Shown: in pieces, positions 56,217 through 64,000 of the stretch
Position numbering within the stretch: position 1 is the first letter of the stretch
How the letters are laid out: every line of letters begins with the position of its first letter
NCBI GenBank assembly: GCA_017656335.1
Contig: JACDOA010000001.1
Span: forward strand, 372,001 to 436,000
DNA: 64,000 nt
Origin: Thermosipho sp. (in: thermotogales)
GTDB lineage: Bacteria; Thermotogota; Thermotogae; Thermotogales; Fervidobacteriaceae
Direction: 5' to 3'
Position numbers and translations under genes: made by a program
Notes under the pieces: generated by a model
The model's database searches: none
Told to the model about the DNA's origin: nothing
What the model saw: the letters and a program-made list of their open reading frames with translations, nothing else

Positions 56217-57597
56217 CTACCTTGTTTTTACCACTTTTCTTAGCTTTGTATAAATTTTGGTCAGCTCTATCTATTATATCAGTTACACTACCCTTAACAT
56301 TACTTGTTACACCTGCACTAAAAGTTAATTTATCAATTCCATATTTTTGCCAATTATAATTCCTTACTTTTTCTAAAACTCTTTGTAAAACTTCTTTTGC
56401 ATTTTCAGCAGGTGTTCCAGGAAAAATTACTAAGAATTCTTCCCCACCAAATCTTCCTACTAAATCACTTTCCCTTAAATTGTTTTTTATTATTCTTGCA
56501 AATTCTTTCAAAACTTCATCACCAACAGTATGTCCATATTTATCATTAACTCTTTTAAAATCATCTATATCTATCATCGCAACAGAGAGAGGAATATCCT
56601 GCCTTTGGGCTAATTTTGAATATTCTTCTAATTTATTGGTTATTACTCGTTTATTACTTACATTAGATAAAAAGTCTATTTCAGAATTGTCTTTATATTC
56701 GTTATAATTATTAATCACATTAAACAACATTGATAAAGCATTATTGGCTATAGAAACTATCTGAAACATTAAATCCTTATCAGTTACATTCTCAAATAGT
56801 ATCACTCCATGTTCATTATTATTCCTTTCAATTAAAAATATCTCAAAATCTTCTAATGTTTCTCCATTTGAATTATAATTACCTCTATATATCCATTTTG
56901 AAGGAGTAATCGGTCTTTTAAGATGTGCATACATTTTATTAAGTAAAAAATCATCATTATAAACAACTTCTTTCTTTGAAAATGAATACAATCTACCCGT
57001 TGTCGTAGATAGCAACAACAAATGCATTGAATCAAATATAAATAATTGCTTAAACAATTCATAGAGTTTTTTTAGTAAATGAAATTCATCTTCAATAAAT
57101 TCTGTAAGTTCAAGAATTTTCAATCTTATAGTTTCAAATTTTAAAGTTTCATCAAGTATATCAACAAGTTCTCCAAAAGGTTGTTTCCTTATCTTATACA
57201 CTTCTCTTGACCATGAAATTATATAAGGACCTTTTAAAAAAGAAATCAATTTTTTAATTAATTCTTCCCTTCGCAAACCTTTAGAAAGAAATAAATCAGC
57301 CCCACTTGCTTCAGCCCAAAATTTATTTATTGATTCATCAATTCCGGTCAATATAACTACACCTACTTTTTGAAATGAGGTATATGCTTTGATTATTCTA
57401 CAAACATGAATTCCATTCATTTTAGGCATAACAAAATCTGTCACAACAGCATCAGGCATAAATTCAAAAAATTTATTAAGTCCTTCTAACCCATCTTCTG
57501 CTGTATTCACTGTAAATCCCTCTTTTTCTAACTCTTTTCTTAAAAATTCTCGCCATAATTTACTGTCTTCTATAACAAGAACTTTTTTACCATCCAT
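56203..57597 (-). CDS. Response regulator-diguanylate cyclase
   Basis: A 464-residue protein with an N-terminal receiver domain (VLVIEDSKLWREFL; phospho-acceptor D54 in VVTDFVMPKMNG), a middle region of about 170 residues without a recognised fold, and a C-terminal GGDEF domain. GRFGGEEFL (GGEEF 384-388) is the active signature, and RESD (375-378) five residues upstream is the inhibitory I-site, so c-di-GMP feedback is expected. No histidine kinase is in the window. The order regulator-rseP suggests a link, but cause is unknown. Confidence 0.93.
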   Translation of the reverse strand: MDGKKVLVIEDSKLWREFLRKELEKEGFTVNTAEDGLEGLNKFFEFMPDAVVTDFVMPKMNGIHVCRIIKAYTSFQKVGVVILTGIDESINKFWAEASGADLFLSKGLRREELIKKLISFLKGPYIISWSREVYKIRKQPFGELVDILDETLKFETIRLKILELTEFIEDEFHLLKKLYELFKQLFIFDSMHLLLLSTTTGRLYSFSKKEVVYNDDFLLNKMYAHLKRPITPSKWIYRGNYNSNGETLEDFEIFLIERNNNEHGVILFENVTDKDLMFQIVSIANNALSMLFNVINNYNEYKDNSEIDFLSNVSNKRVITNKLEEYSKLAQRQDIPLSVAMIDIDDFKRVNDKYGHTVGDEVLKEFARIIKNNLRESDLVGRFGGEEFLVIFPGTPAENAKEVLQRVLEKVRNYNWQKYGIDKLTFSAGVTSNVKGSVTDIIDRADQNLYKAKKSGKNKVVGGD

Positions 57598-57669
57598 TAC
57601 TCACACCTCGCTTAAATACACATTATATATTTTAATTTTATCAAAATCCCAAATAAATTACAAATAACT

Positions 57670-57698
57670 TTGACAAATGTATAAATACGCGTTATATT
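57670..57698 (+). promoter_or_regulatory. Consensus promoter of ispG
   Basis: TTGACA (57670-57675), 17 bases, TATATT (57693-57698). The -35 is exact and the spacer ideal. A start point near 57705 would leave a leader of about 14 bases with GAGGAG at its very start (57705-57710). Confidence 0.85.
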
Positions 57699-57718
57699 AT
57701 TTTCGAGGAGTTGAAAAC

Positions 57719-58753
57719 ATGACTAAAGAAATTTTGATTGGCAATGTAAAAATAGGCGGAAATAATCATGTTGTAATTCAATCAATGACTAATACTAAAA
57801 CCGAAGATCATAACTCCACTTTAAACCAGATAAACAAGCTTTATGAAGTTGGTTGTGAACTTGTTAGGGTATCTGTTCCAAATAATGATGCAGCTGAAAG
57901 TTTAAAAATTATTACAGAAAATTCGCCTGTACCTATAATAGCAGATATTCACTTTGATTACAAACTTGCAATTAAAAGTATTCAAAATGGTGCTAAAAAG
58001 GTTAGGATTAATCCTGGAAATATTGGAAGCGAAGATAAAGTTTTAGAAGTTGTTAGAGTAGCTCAAGAATATAAAGTACCTATAAGAGTCGGGGCAAATT
58101 CTGGTTCAATCCCAAAAGAATTTGAACATTTACCAAAAGTGGATGCCCTTTGCGAAGCAGCCTTAAAAGAAGTTAGAATATTAGAAAAATATGGATTTGA
58201 AGATATAGTTATATCAGTAAAAAGTTCAGATGTAAAAGAAACTATAAAGGCATATGAAAAAATCTCAAAACTTACAAATTACCCTTTACATATTGGTGTA
58301 ACGGAAGCCGGAACATATGAATGGTCCATAGTAAAGTCTTCTGTTGCCCTAGGATATTTGTTATATAAACACATTGGGGATACAATCAGAGTTTCTATTG
58401 CTGGTGATCCTATTGAAGAGGTAAGAATTGCAAAAAAAATCCTTATTTCATTAGGTTTACGCCAAGGTTTAGAAGTTATCGCTTGCCCTACATGTTCTAG
58501 AACAGAAATAAACGTTGAAAAATGGGCAAAAAAAGTGGAAGAAAAATTTTCATACATTAATAAAAACTTAAAAATTGCAATTTTAGGTTGCGTCGTTAAT
58601 GGAATAGGTGAGGGAAAAGACGCTGATATTGGTATTGCAGGGGTGAAAAACGGCTTTGTTTTGTTTTATAAAGGAAAAATAGTAGATGAATATAAAGAAG
58701 AAGAAATTTTAAATGAAATAGAAAAGCTTATTGAACTAGAGGAAGAAGAATGA
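57719..58753 (+). CDS. ispG: IspG (GcpE), HMBPP synthase
   Basis: [4Fe-4S] enzyme of the MEP pathway converting MECDP to HMBPP. The 344-residue chain has [26 protein letters not shown], the [11 protein letters not shown] motif, the cluster ligands CPTC and ILGCVVNG, and the terminal DADIGIAG. The start is ATG 57719 after GAGGAG; a frame-open ATG 42 bases upstream overlaps the promoter and is excluded. The 3' end overlaps the convergent DnaN-like gene by 26 bases. Confidence 0.97.
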   Translation: MTKEILIGNVKIGGNNHVVIQSMTNTKTEDHNSTLNQINKLYEVGCELVRVSVPNNDAAESLKIITENSPVPIIADIHFDYKLAIKSIQNGAKKVRINPGNIGSEDKVLEVVRVAQEYKVPIRVGANSGSIPKEFEHLPKVDALCEAALKEVRILEKYGFEDIVISVKSSDVKETIKAYEKISKLTNYPLHIGVTEAGTYEWSIVKSSVALGYLLYKHIGDTIRVSIAGDPIEEVRIAKKILISLGLRQGLEVIACPTCSRTEINVEKWAKKVEEKFSYINKNLKIAILGCVVNGIGEGKDADIGIAGVKNGFVLFYKGKIVDEYKEEEILNEIEKLIELEEEE

Positions 58754-59768
58754 ATCTTTTTCTTTGAATTGTTGAAATTATTAAATGCTTCTTTCCCAAC
58801 GATATCTGTAAATTTTCTCCTCCTATCCTATTTAAAGCACTTCTTAAAAAATATGCATTTACAATTGTTGTAAATCGTTCTTGAATACTTGTTTCAAGAA
58901 CCCCTTTATATTCCATTCCTTTTGTAAAAGTGTAAAAGAAAATTCCTTTCCTTGTGCCACTAATTTTTACCTGAGAATTTCTTCCAAGTATCATTGATCT
59001 TCTTAAGTAATGCTTTAAATGACTTGCTCCTATTTTAGCAATAATTTCCCCGGCATTTATTTCTTCTTCTATCAAAAACAACTTGTTATTTTTGATTTCT
59101 TCGCCACATAAGTTATACAAAAATTCTCCTTTAAAAATAAGATGATTAAGCCCTCGACCCACAACTAATTCTCGTGATGAATCGTCTTTAAGTGATTTTA
59201 CTATATGTCTTGATGAATAGTATGGAATACTCCAGAAAGCTGAGTCATAACTTTCGATAGAATCCCTTGAGGTATAGCAGATTATATCCCTTGACTGAGC
59301 GGCTATTTTTGTTTTATCTCCGAAAAATAAATCAACCATACTACCTTCCTCTAAATGTGAAGAAGCAAAATCTAAATCTTTAACAAAAAATGTTTTATTG
59401 AGTTTCGAAATATTATCAAACCTATCTTCAAATTTTTCAAATCTAAACTTTCCAACCCTGAGTTTCAGATTTTCTTCTTTAACTTTAAAAGTAACAAAAT
59501 TTCCATCAGAATAAATTAAAACATTTCCTTTAAGTTCAGATATAAAATATTTGAGAATATCTAAGGAAGTTGAAAATTTTAGCGATGTAGGATTCATCTC
59601 AGAAACCGTCGCTTTTACTGAAAAACACCCATCTCCACCATAAAAGACAAGTTTTCCATTATCATACGATACTCCTACCAATCTATTAATTGGCTCGACA
59701 GTCCCACAAACCTTATCAATATGTAATATGATCCGTTTTAATTTTTCAGCACCAACGACAACCTTCAT
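58728..59768 (-). CDS. Diverged beta-clamp (DnaN-like) paralogue
   Basis: A 346-residue protein. Three repeating segments suggest the three-domain sliding-clamp fold: an N-terminal [36 protein letters not shown] (like the ATDLE part), and a C-terminal [45 protein letters not shown], which parallels the FNPKYLLDVLK ... YVVMPMRL end of bacterial DnaN. It is not the standard dnaN: it is shorter, strongly diverged and not beside dnaA or gyr genes. Its promoter (TATAAT at 59798-59803, minus) sits between two terminators. I judge the fold by eye. Confidence 0.65.
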   Translation of the reverse strand: MKVVVGAEKLKRIILHIDKVCGTVEPINRLVGVSYDNGKLVFYGGDGCFSVKATVSEMNPTSLKFSTSLDILKYFISELKGNVLIYSDGNFVTFKVKEENLKLRVGKFRFEKFEDRFDNISKLNKTFFVKDLDFASSHLEEGSMVDLFFGDKTKIAAQSRDIICYTSRDSIESYDSAFWSIPYYSSRHIVKSLKDDSSRELVVGRGLNHLIFKGEFLYNLCGEEIKNNKLFLIEEEINAGEIIAKIGASHLKHYLRRSMILGRNSQVKISGTRKGIFFYTFTKGMEYKGVLETSIQERFTTIVNAYFLRSALNRIGGENLQISLGKKHLIISTIQRKRFILLPLVQ

Positions 59769-59811
59769 ATTTCACCTCATACATACTCCTTACAAATATT
59801 ATATCAACTAA

Positions 59812-59851
59812 ACAAAAATAAAACCACCCCTTGATTAATTCAAGGGGTGGT
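59812..59851 (-). terminator. Rho-independent terminator of the binding-protein gene
   Basis: A 12-bp stem ACCACCCCTTGA (59823-59834) / TCAAGGGGTGGT (59840-59851) with a 5-base loop, followed on the minus strand by TTTTATTTTT (59813-59822). It ends the UgpB-like gene transcript. Confidence 0.95.
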
Positions 59852-59869
59852 AAATGAAATTCTTTAATA

Positions 59870-61135
59870 TTATTGATTTCCGTATTCTTCGGCAAGATAC
59901 TTGTTAATCTGGTCATTTGCTGTCTTAATCGCAGTTTCCATATCAACTTTTCCATTTACGAAATCAGAGAACATATTCCCAACAACAGTTCTAATTTCAT
60001 ACCATACACCTATCTGTGGATCAAAGACTGCATTATCAATTTGAGAAAGAGGAATTTCTGCTAATGGATCTGTTTTTACGTATTCTTTCCAAATATTTGT
60101 TTCAAGTGCGCTTTTTCTAACAGGAATGTATCCAGTATTGATTGACCAGAATGCTGTAACTTCTGGAGAAACAAGATATTTCATGAATTCCCATGCAGCT
60201 TTCTTTTCATCTTCAGAGGCACTGGCAAACATAATAATATCTGTTCCTGCAAATGGAACTTTTCTTGTTTTCCATACTGGAACTGGTGCCCATGCCCATG
60301 TAAATTTTCCTGCTGTACTTTTATTTACATATGGTTTACTTGCAATTGTTTCAATAAACATAGCTATTTTCTGTTGGCCAAATGGACCATCCATGTATCC
60401 ACCTTGATAATAAGCAATTCCATCATCAATCATTTTCTTTACAAATGATAGAACTTCCCTTGTTTCAGGACTGTCAATGTTTGAAACCCATTTTCCATTT
60501 TCAAATCTTAAAATTGAACCGCCTCTTAAAGTAAGAAGAATATTGAAGAAATCAACAGTTGTTCTAAAACCAAGTCCATATTGATCAACTTTTCCATCAC
60601 CATCAATATCTTCGGTTAAAACCTTTGCATTGTAATAAAGTTCATTTATTGATTTTGGAACATCTAAACCGTATAATGAGAAAAGATCTGCGTTATAGTA
60701 AAGAACATACAAACTTTTATTAAATGGAACTGCGTATACTGTATCTCCCCACATACAATTTTCTCTCAAAGGTCTGAAAACATCTTCCCATTCTTCCTTA
60801 GTTAGACCAATTTTGGAATCGTTTAAAAATTCATTTAAAGATTGAACAACACCACTTTGAATAAGTTTAGCAGTCCAGTTAGAATAAGCTTGTGAAATTG
60901 TTGGAAGTTCCCCTGCTTGTGCACCAGCAAGTAATTTTTGACTTAATGCACCGTAGTTTCCAACATACACAGCTTCAACTTCAATATCTTGATGAGTATC
61001 ATTGAAATTTTGAACTATCTGTTCAAGTGTTTTTCCATGGCCTCCACCCATAGCATGCCAAAATACTACTTTTGTTTTTGGGAAGGCAAAAATAGCCAAA
61101 CTTAACACGAGAAGCACTACCAAAAGTTTCTTCAT
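59870..61135 (-). CDS. UgpB-like ABC transporter substrate-binding protein
   Basis: A 421-residue exported solute-binding protein of the extracellular family 1 type. Residues 1-19 are a signal peptide without a lipobox Cys. VVFWHAMGGGHGKTLEQIVQNFN, VEAVYVGNYGALSQKL and VPFNKSLYVLYYNADLF resemble glycerol-3-phosphate or sugar binding proteins (UgpB group). No permease or ATPase gene is adjacent and a terminator follows directly, so it is an orphan. ATG 61135 follows GGAGGGGAAAAGTT; a -10 (TATAAT) at 61178-61183 may give it its own promoter. Confidence 0.9.
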   Translation of the reverse strand: MKKLLVVLLVLSLAIFAFPKTKVVFWHAMGGGHGKTLEQIVQNFNDTHQDIEVEAVYVGNYGALSQKLLAGAQAGELPTISQAYSNWTAKLIQSGVVQSLNEFLNDSKIGLTKEEWEDVFRPLRENCMWGDTVYAVPFNKSLYVLYYNADLFSLYGLDVPKSINELYYNAKVLTEDIDGDGKVDQYGLGFRTTVDFFNILLTLRGGSILRFENGKWVSNIDSPETREVLSFVKKMIDDGIAYYQGGYMDGPFGQQKIAMFIETIASKPYVNKSTAGKFTWAWAPVPVWKTRKVPFAGTDIIMFASASEDEKKAAWEFMKYLVSPEVTAFWSINTGYIPVRKSALETNIWKEYVKTDPLAEIPLSQIDNAVFDPQIGVWYEIRTVVGNMFSDFVNGKVDMETAIKTANDQINKYLAEEYGNQ

Positions 61136-61190
61136 AACTTTTCCCCTCCTTATTAAGAGATTATCCAAGCACTTTATATTATACCATAAT

Positions 61191-62327
61191 TTACACTACA
61201 TTTTTCTCTTGAATTATACCTTTTTTAAACCTTTCTTTATCTAAATATGATATATCACTATGTAAAGTTTTACCAAAAACTATCATTTCAGCAATAGCCT
61301 CACCCACAGCAGGCGCAAGCATAAAACCATGCCCGGAAAAGCCGATTGCATAGTAAAAGTTTTCAATTTCACTTGATTTTCCCAGTATAGGTTGGGCATC
61401 TGGTGACATATTATACTCACCCGACCAGTGCCTTAAAATCCTTAAATTATTTAAAAACGGAAAAATTTTTACCATCTTTTTGGCCATTTCTTTTTCAAAC
61501 TTAAAAGTAACATTTTCATTTATTCCAGGTTTTTCATCTTTATCACCCTGACCCATAATAAATTGTCCGTGAAGCGCTTGCCTGATATAAAAATTCCCTG
61601 AAAAACTAATTGCCATAAAAGGAAAGAAATATTTAAGTGGTTCAGTTACAAAAATTTGGTGTCTGTAGCTTTCGGTTGGAAAATCTATTCCTGCCATTTT
61701 TCCAATTTCTTTTGACCAGGCACCTGCTGCATTCACAAGCACATCACATTCAAAATATCCCCTTGAAGTTTGTATCCCCTTTATTTTTCCATTTTCAATA
61801 TCTATTCCATTCACTTCAGTATGAGTATAAATATTAATTCCCTTACTTTCTGCAGCCTTTGCATATCCAAAAGTTGTTTTATGAGGGTTTGCATGTCCAT
61901 CAGTAGGACAAAATGTTGCAAGAACTACTCCATCAGTGTTTATATAAGGATATCTTTCTTTTACCATTTTTGGGCTGAGAATTTCAACCTCAAGACCCTG
62001 CTCTCTTTGCATTTTTACGTTTTTTTCAAACTGCTCTGCTTCTTCTTCTGAATACGACAAAAGTAAATATCCACCCTGTTTGTATTCTATATCCATACCA
62101 ACTTCTTCTTTAAATTTTTTAAAGAATTCAACACTTCTCATAGCAAGTTTAACATTTGCTTCTGTACTCCACTGTTGTCTAATTCCACCACCACATCTAC
62201 CGGTAGCACCCGATGAAAGATATCTTTTTTCAAAGATTGCAACAGAAGTTTCACCCATTTTTCCCAAAAAATATGCTATCGCAGTTCCAATTACTCCTCC
62301 TCCAATTATGCAAACTTTATATTTCAT
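61191..62327 (-). CDS. FAD-dependent oxidoreductase, DadA / proline dehydrogenase beta type
   Basis: A 378-residue flavoprotein with the FAD fingerprint KVCIIGGGVIGTAIAYFLGK, GGGIRQQWSTEANVKLAMRSVEFFKKF, and the terminal GFSGHGFMLAPAVGEAIAEM. These features match sarcosine oxidase beta and the beta subunit of dye-linked L-proline dehydrogenases; the substrate is an amine or amino acid but not certain. ATG 62327 has GGAG nine bases upstream; it overlaps the next gene by 11 bases, so the pair forms one complex, as known for such enzymes. Confidence 0.85.
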   Translation of the reverse strand: MKYKVCIIGGGVIGTAIAYFLGKMGETSVAIFEKRYLSSGATGRCGGGIRQQWSTEANVKLAMRSVEFFKKFKEEVGMDIEYKQGGYLLLSYSEEEAEQFEKNVKMQREQGLEVEILSPKMVKERYPYINTDGVVLATFCPTDGHANPHKTTFGYAKAAESKGINIYTHTEVNGIDIENGKIKGIQTSRGYFECDVLVNAAGAWSKEIGKMAGIDFPTESYRHQIFVTEPLKYFFPFMAISFSGNFYIRQALHGQFIMGQGDKDEKPGINENVTFKFEKEMAKKMVKIFPFLNNLRILRHWSGEYNMSPDAQPILGKSSEIENFYYAIGFSGHGFMLAPAVGEAIAEMIVFGKTLHSDISYLDKERFKKGIIQEKNVV

Positions 62328-64000
62328 TTTCTTCATCTCCTTTTATTATAGCTTTAAACGGGATAGGAATAGTTGGAGGCCTAAATCTACCAGGTTCAAG
62401 TTCAGAAATAGGAATTCCAGTTTTCATAGAAATTATTGATAAAGTTTGAAGTCTACACACTCTTCCTCCACATGGACCCATAGAAATTCTTAAATATCGC
62501 CTAAGCTCTTCAAAATCAGTAAAACCATTATCAATGGCTTCCTCAATTTTGCTTCTTGTAACCTCTTCACATCTACAAACAATTTCTTCATCTTCAAGTG
62601 AAATTTTTGAAAAATGCCTTACCTCATTTTCAAGGCCTTTAGGAATTTTTAAAAATACAATATGGGTCTTTCCTCTATTGTTTCTAACAACTTTTTCTAC
62701 TTCACCTTCTCCAACTATCTCTCCATTTTTATTTTGCAATAAGACTTTTTCATTAATTTCGGGAAGTTCAAATTCATATGGAATACCAATTATAGAATAT
62801 TTTTCTTGTTCTTGAATTAAGAAAATTGCAAGCCCTGGACACTTCATAACACAGACTCCGCAACCAATACATTTTTCATAATCAACATGTGGAATACCAT
62901 TAATATTACCGCCAACTGAAATTGCACCTGTGGGGCAGGATGTCTCACAGGGATTACATGGGATATTCTGTGGACATTCGATTTTCACTCTAAGTTTTCC
63001 AGTTGGACCAGTATTTTCCTGTTTTTCAGTTCTAAATCCTCCTTCAGGAAAATTAACTCCAAACTTTTTAAGTCCATTTCTAACTTTGGTAGAAAATGGT
63101 CCTTTTCTAAATTCTTCCAATTCCTTTTTCATCTTATTTATCTTTTCACTTAAGTCTTTTCCTGTTATTTTTTGTGCTATATTATAACCGGCAATATAGC
63201 CTTCTATCATTGCTGTTGAAGCTTCTTCAATACTTGCAAGATCACCGGCGATATAGACGTTATCAACACTTGTTTTCATATTCTCATCTCTAAATGGAAC
63301 GTATCCTCCAAGTTCCGGAATATATTCTATTTTTGCTCCTGCCTGCGCTGCAAGTTCAACACTTGGTTGAAGGCCAACTGCCAAGCAAATGGTATCCACA
63401 ACTAATTCCTTTTCAGTTCCCTTAATTGGTTTGAATCTTTCATCAACTTCACTAATAACTGCTCCTCTTACTTTTTCTTCACCTATTGCTTCAACAATTG
63501 TATGTTTAAGAAGAATAGGAACTCCCATTCTTTTCACCTTATTAGCATGGACAAGATATCCGCCAACTTTATCACTAGCTTCAACTATTGCTTTAACATT
63601 TGCTCCTGCCTGTAATAATTGATATGCAACAATAAGACCTATATTTCCTGCACCTACTATTAAAAAATCCTGCCCGGGAAGCACCCTATACTGATTCATA
63701 AGCGTTTGAACGGCACCTGCTCCATATACACCTGGAAGGAAATTTTTCTTAAAAGAAATAAATCTTTCTGAAGCGCCAGTTGCTATTAGCAAAAAATCTG
63801 CATTTATATCATACGCTTTCTCATTGTCCCTTTCATATACAACAATTCCATCTTCATAAATTCCACTAACAGTTGTTTTCATTTGAAACTTTACACCTAA
63901 ATCAATTGCCTTTTGGTAAAGTATTTCACCAATTTCAAACCCTCTGGTTGATGCAAAAAAACCTTCATGACCAAAAAATTTATGAGTTTGTTTTGGTAGT
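62317..64000 (-). CDS. NAD(P)/FAD oxidoreductase with 4Fe-4S and BFD-type 2Fe-2S domains, partial
   Basis: The gene is open to the right edge, so its start is outside. The seen part (about 560 residues) begins KFFGHEGFFASTRGFEI, then a Rossmann NAD/FAD domain (LIATGASERF, FLIVGAGNIGLIVAYQLLQAG, VYIAGDLASIEEAST). Next come Cys-rich [4Fe-4S]-type motifs (CPQNIPCNPCETSCP, then CIGCGVCVMKCPG) and a BFD-like end (VCRCEEVTRSKIEEA, GPCGGRVCRLQ). It resembles the alpha subunit of proline-dehydrogenase or HcnB-like oxidases. The next gene forms its FAD partner. Confidence 0.85.
   Translation of the reverse strand, partial: LPKQTHKFFGHEGFFASTRGFEIGEILYQKAIDLGVKFQMKTTVSGIYEDGIVVYERDNEKAYDINADFLLIATGASERFISFKKNFLPGVYGAGAVQTLMNQYRVLPGQDFLIVGAGNIGLIVAYQLLQAGANVKAIVEASDKVGGYLVHANKVKRMGVPILLKHTIVEAIGEEKVRGAVISEVDERFKPIKGTEKELVVDTICLAVGLQPSVELAAQAGAKIEYIPELGGYVPFRDENMKTSVDNVYIAGDLASIEEASTAMIEGYIAGYNIAQKITGKDLSEKINKMKKELEEFRKGPFSTKVRNGLKKFGVNFPEGGFRTEKQENTGPTGKLRVKIECPQNIPCNPCETSCPTGAISVGGNINGIPHVDYEKCIGCGVCVMKCPGLAIFLIQEQEKYSIIGIPYEFELPEINEKVLLQNKNGEIVGEGEVEKVVRNNRGKTHIVFLKIPKGLENEVRHFSKISLEDEEIVCRCEEVTRSKIEEAIDNGFTDFEELRRYLRISMGPCGGRVCRLQTLSIISMKTGIPISELEPGRFRPPTIPIPFKAIIKGDEENEI

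Overview
The window is a stretch of a low-GC (roughly 30 percent G+C) bacterial chromosome. Gene content, the very AT-rich code, frequent TTG starts behind strong Shine-Dalgarno sites and thermophile-type proteins (orphan HslV, GlgC/GlgD pair, M42 peptidase, MtnA, UgpB-like binding protein without lipobox) point to the Thermotogales, most likely Thermosipho. This assignment is inference from gene content, not from a database match. There is no prophage, insertion sequence or CRISPR array. About 67 protein genes and two tRNA genes fill almost all of the sequence, and the only gaps longer than about 120 bases are at 3610-3751 and 20626-20826.

Layout. 1-3609 (minus): fluoride channel, RdgB, RlmH, a DUF501 protein, PrmA and a LysM/M23 peptidase. 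3610-5550: a divergent control region with a perfect dyad, a small envelope-type gene that seems to start at ATA, an MFS transporter, and an initiator tRNA / tRNA-Leu pair with its own promoter and terminator. 5554-10456 (minus): radical SAM protein, hotdog thioesterase, FtsH, TilS. 10506-20625 (plus): M42 peptidase, SPOR-like protein with a probable CTG start, UppP, HutI, NusG-II protein, Gx-type membrane protein, Maf, RadC, then a surface-polysaccharide-like group (Wzi-like barrel, two GT2 enzymes, flippase-like protein). 20827-53117 (minus) is a long co-directional run: MMPL exporter with two unknown membrane proteins and CtpA; TrmI; a small barrel; an LCP-like protein, YqeK, DUF503, HslV; Sua5, a phospholipase D, LepA, MurD, TrmFO, Fmt, KsgA; a GNAT-IspF fusion; GlgC/GlgD; DeoC, SmpB, GatC, a lipase, an RseC-like protein, a FakA/YloV-like protein, Asp23; Dxs, SerS, MtnA, a SurA-like chaperone and LeuS. 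53118-58753: RsmE and a small unknown (plus), then GNAT, RseP and a response regulator-diguanylate cyclase (minus), then IspG (plus). 58728-64000 (minus): a diverged beta-clamp (DnaN) paralogue overlapping the end of ispG, a UgpB-like binding protein, and a two-gene flavin/iron-sulfur dehydrogenase that runs off the window.

Most genes are housekeeping: RNA modification and translation fidelity (RlmH, PrmA, TilS, TrmI, Sua5, LepA, TrmFO, KsgA, SmpB, GatC, RsmE, SerS, LeuS), isoprenoid synthesis (IspF, Dxs, IspG, UppP), glycogen synthesis, and envelope biogenesis and proteolysis (FtsH, RseP, CtpA, SurA-like, M23, Wzi-like barrel). The points most worth a second look are the GNAT-IspF fusion with a changed metal-site residue, the DnaN-like paralogue, genes that seem to use ATA or CTG starts, the U1:U72 initiator tRNA, and the translationally coupled CtpA-unknown-unknown-MMPL set.
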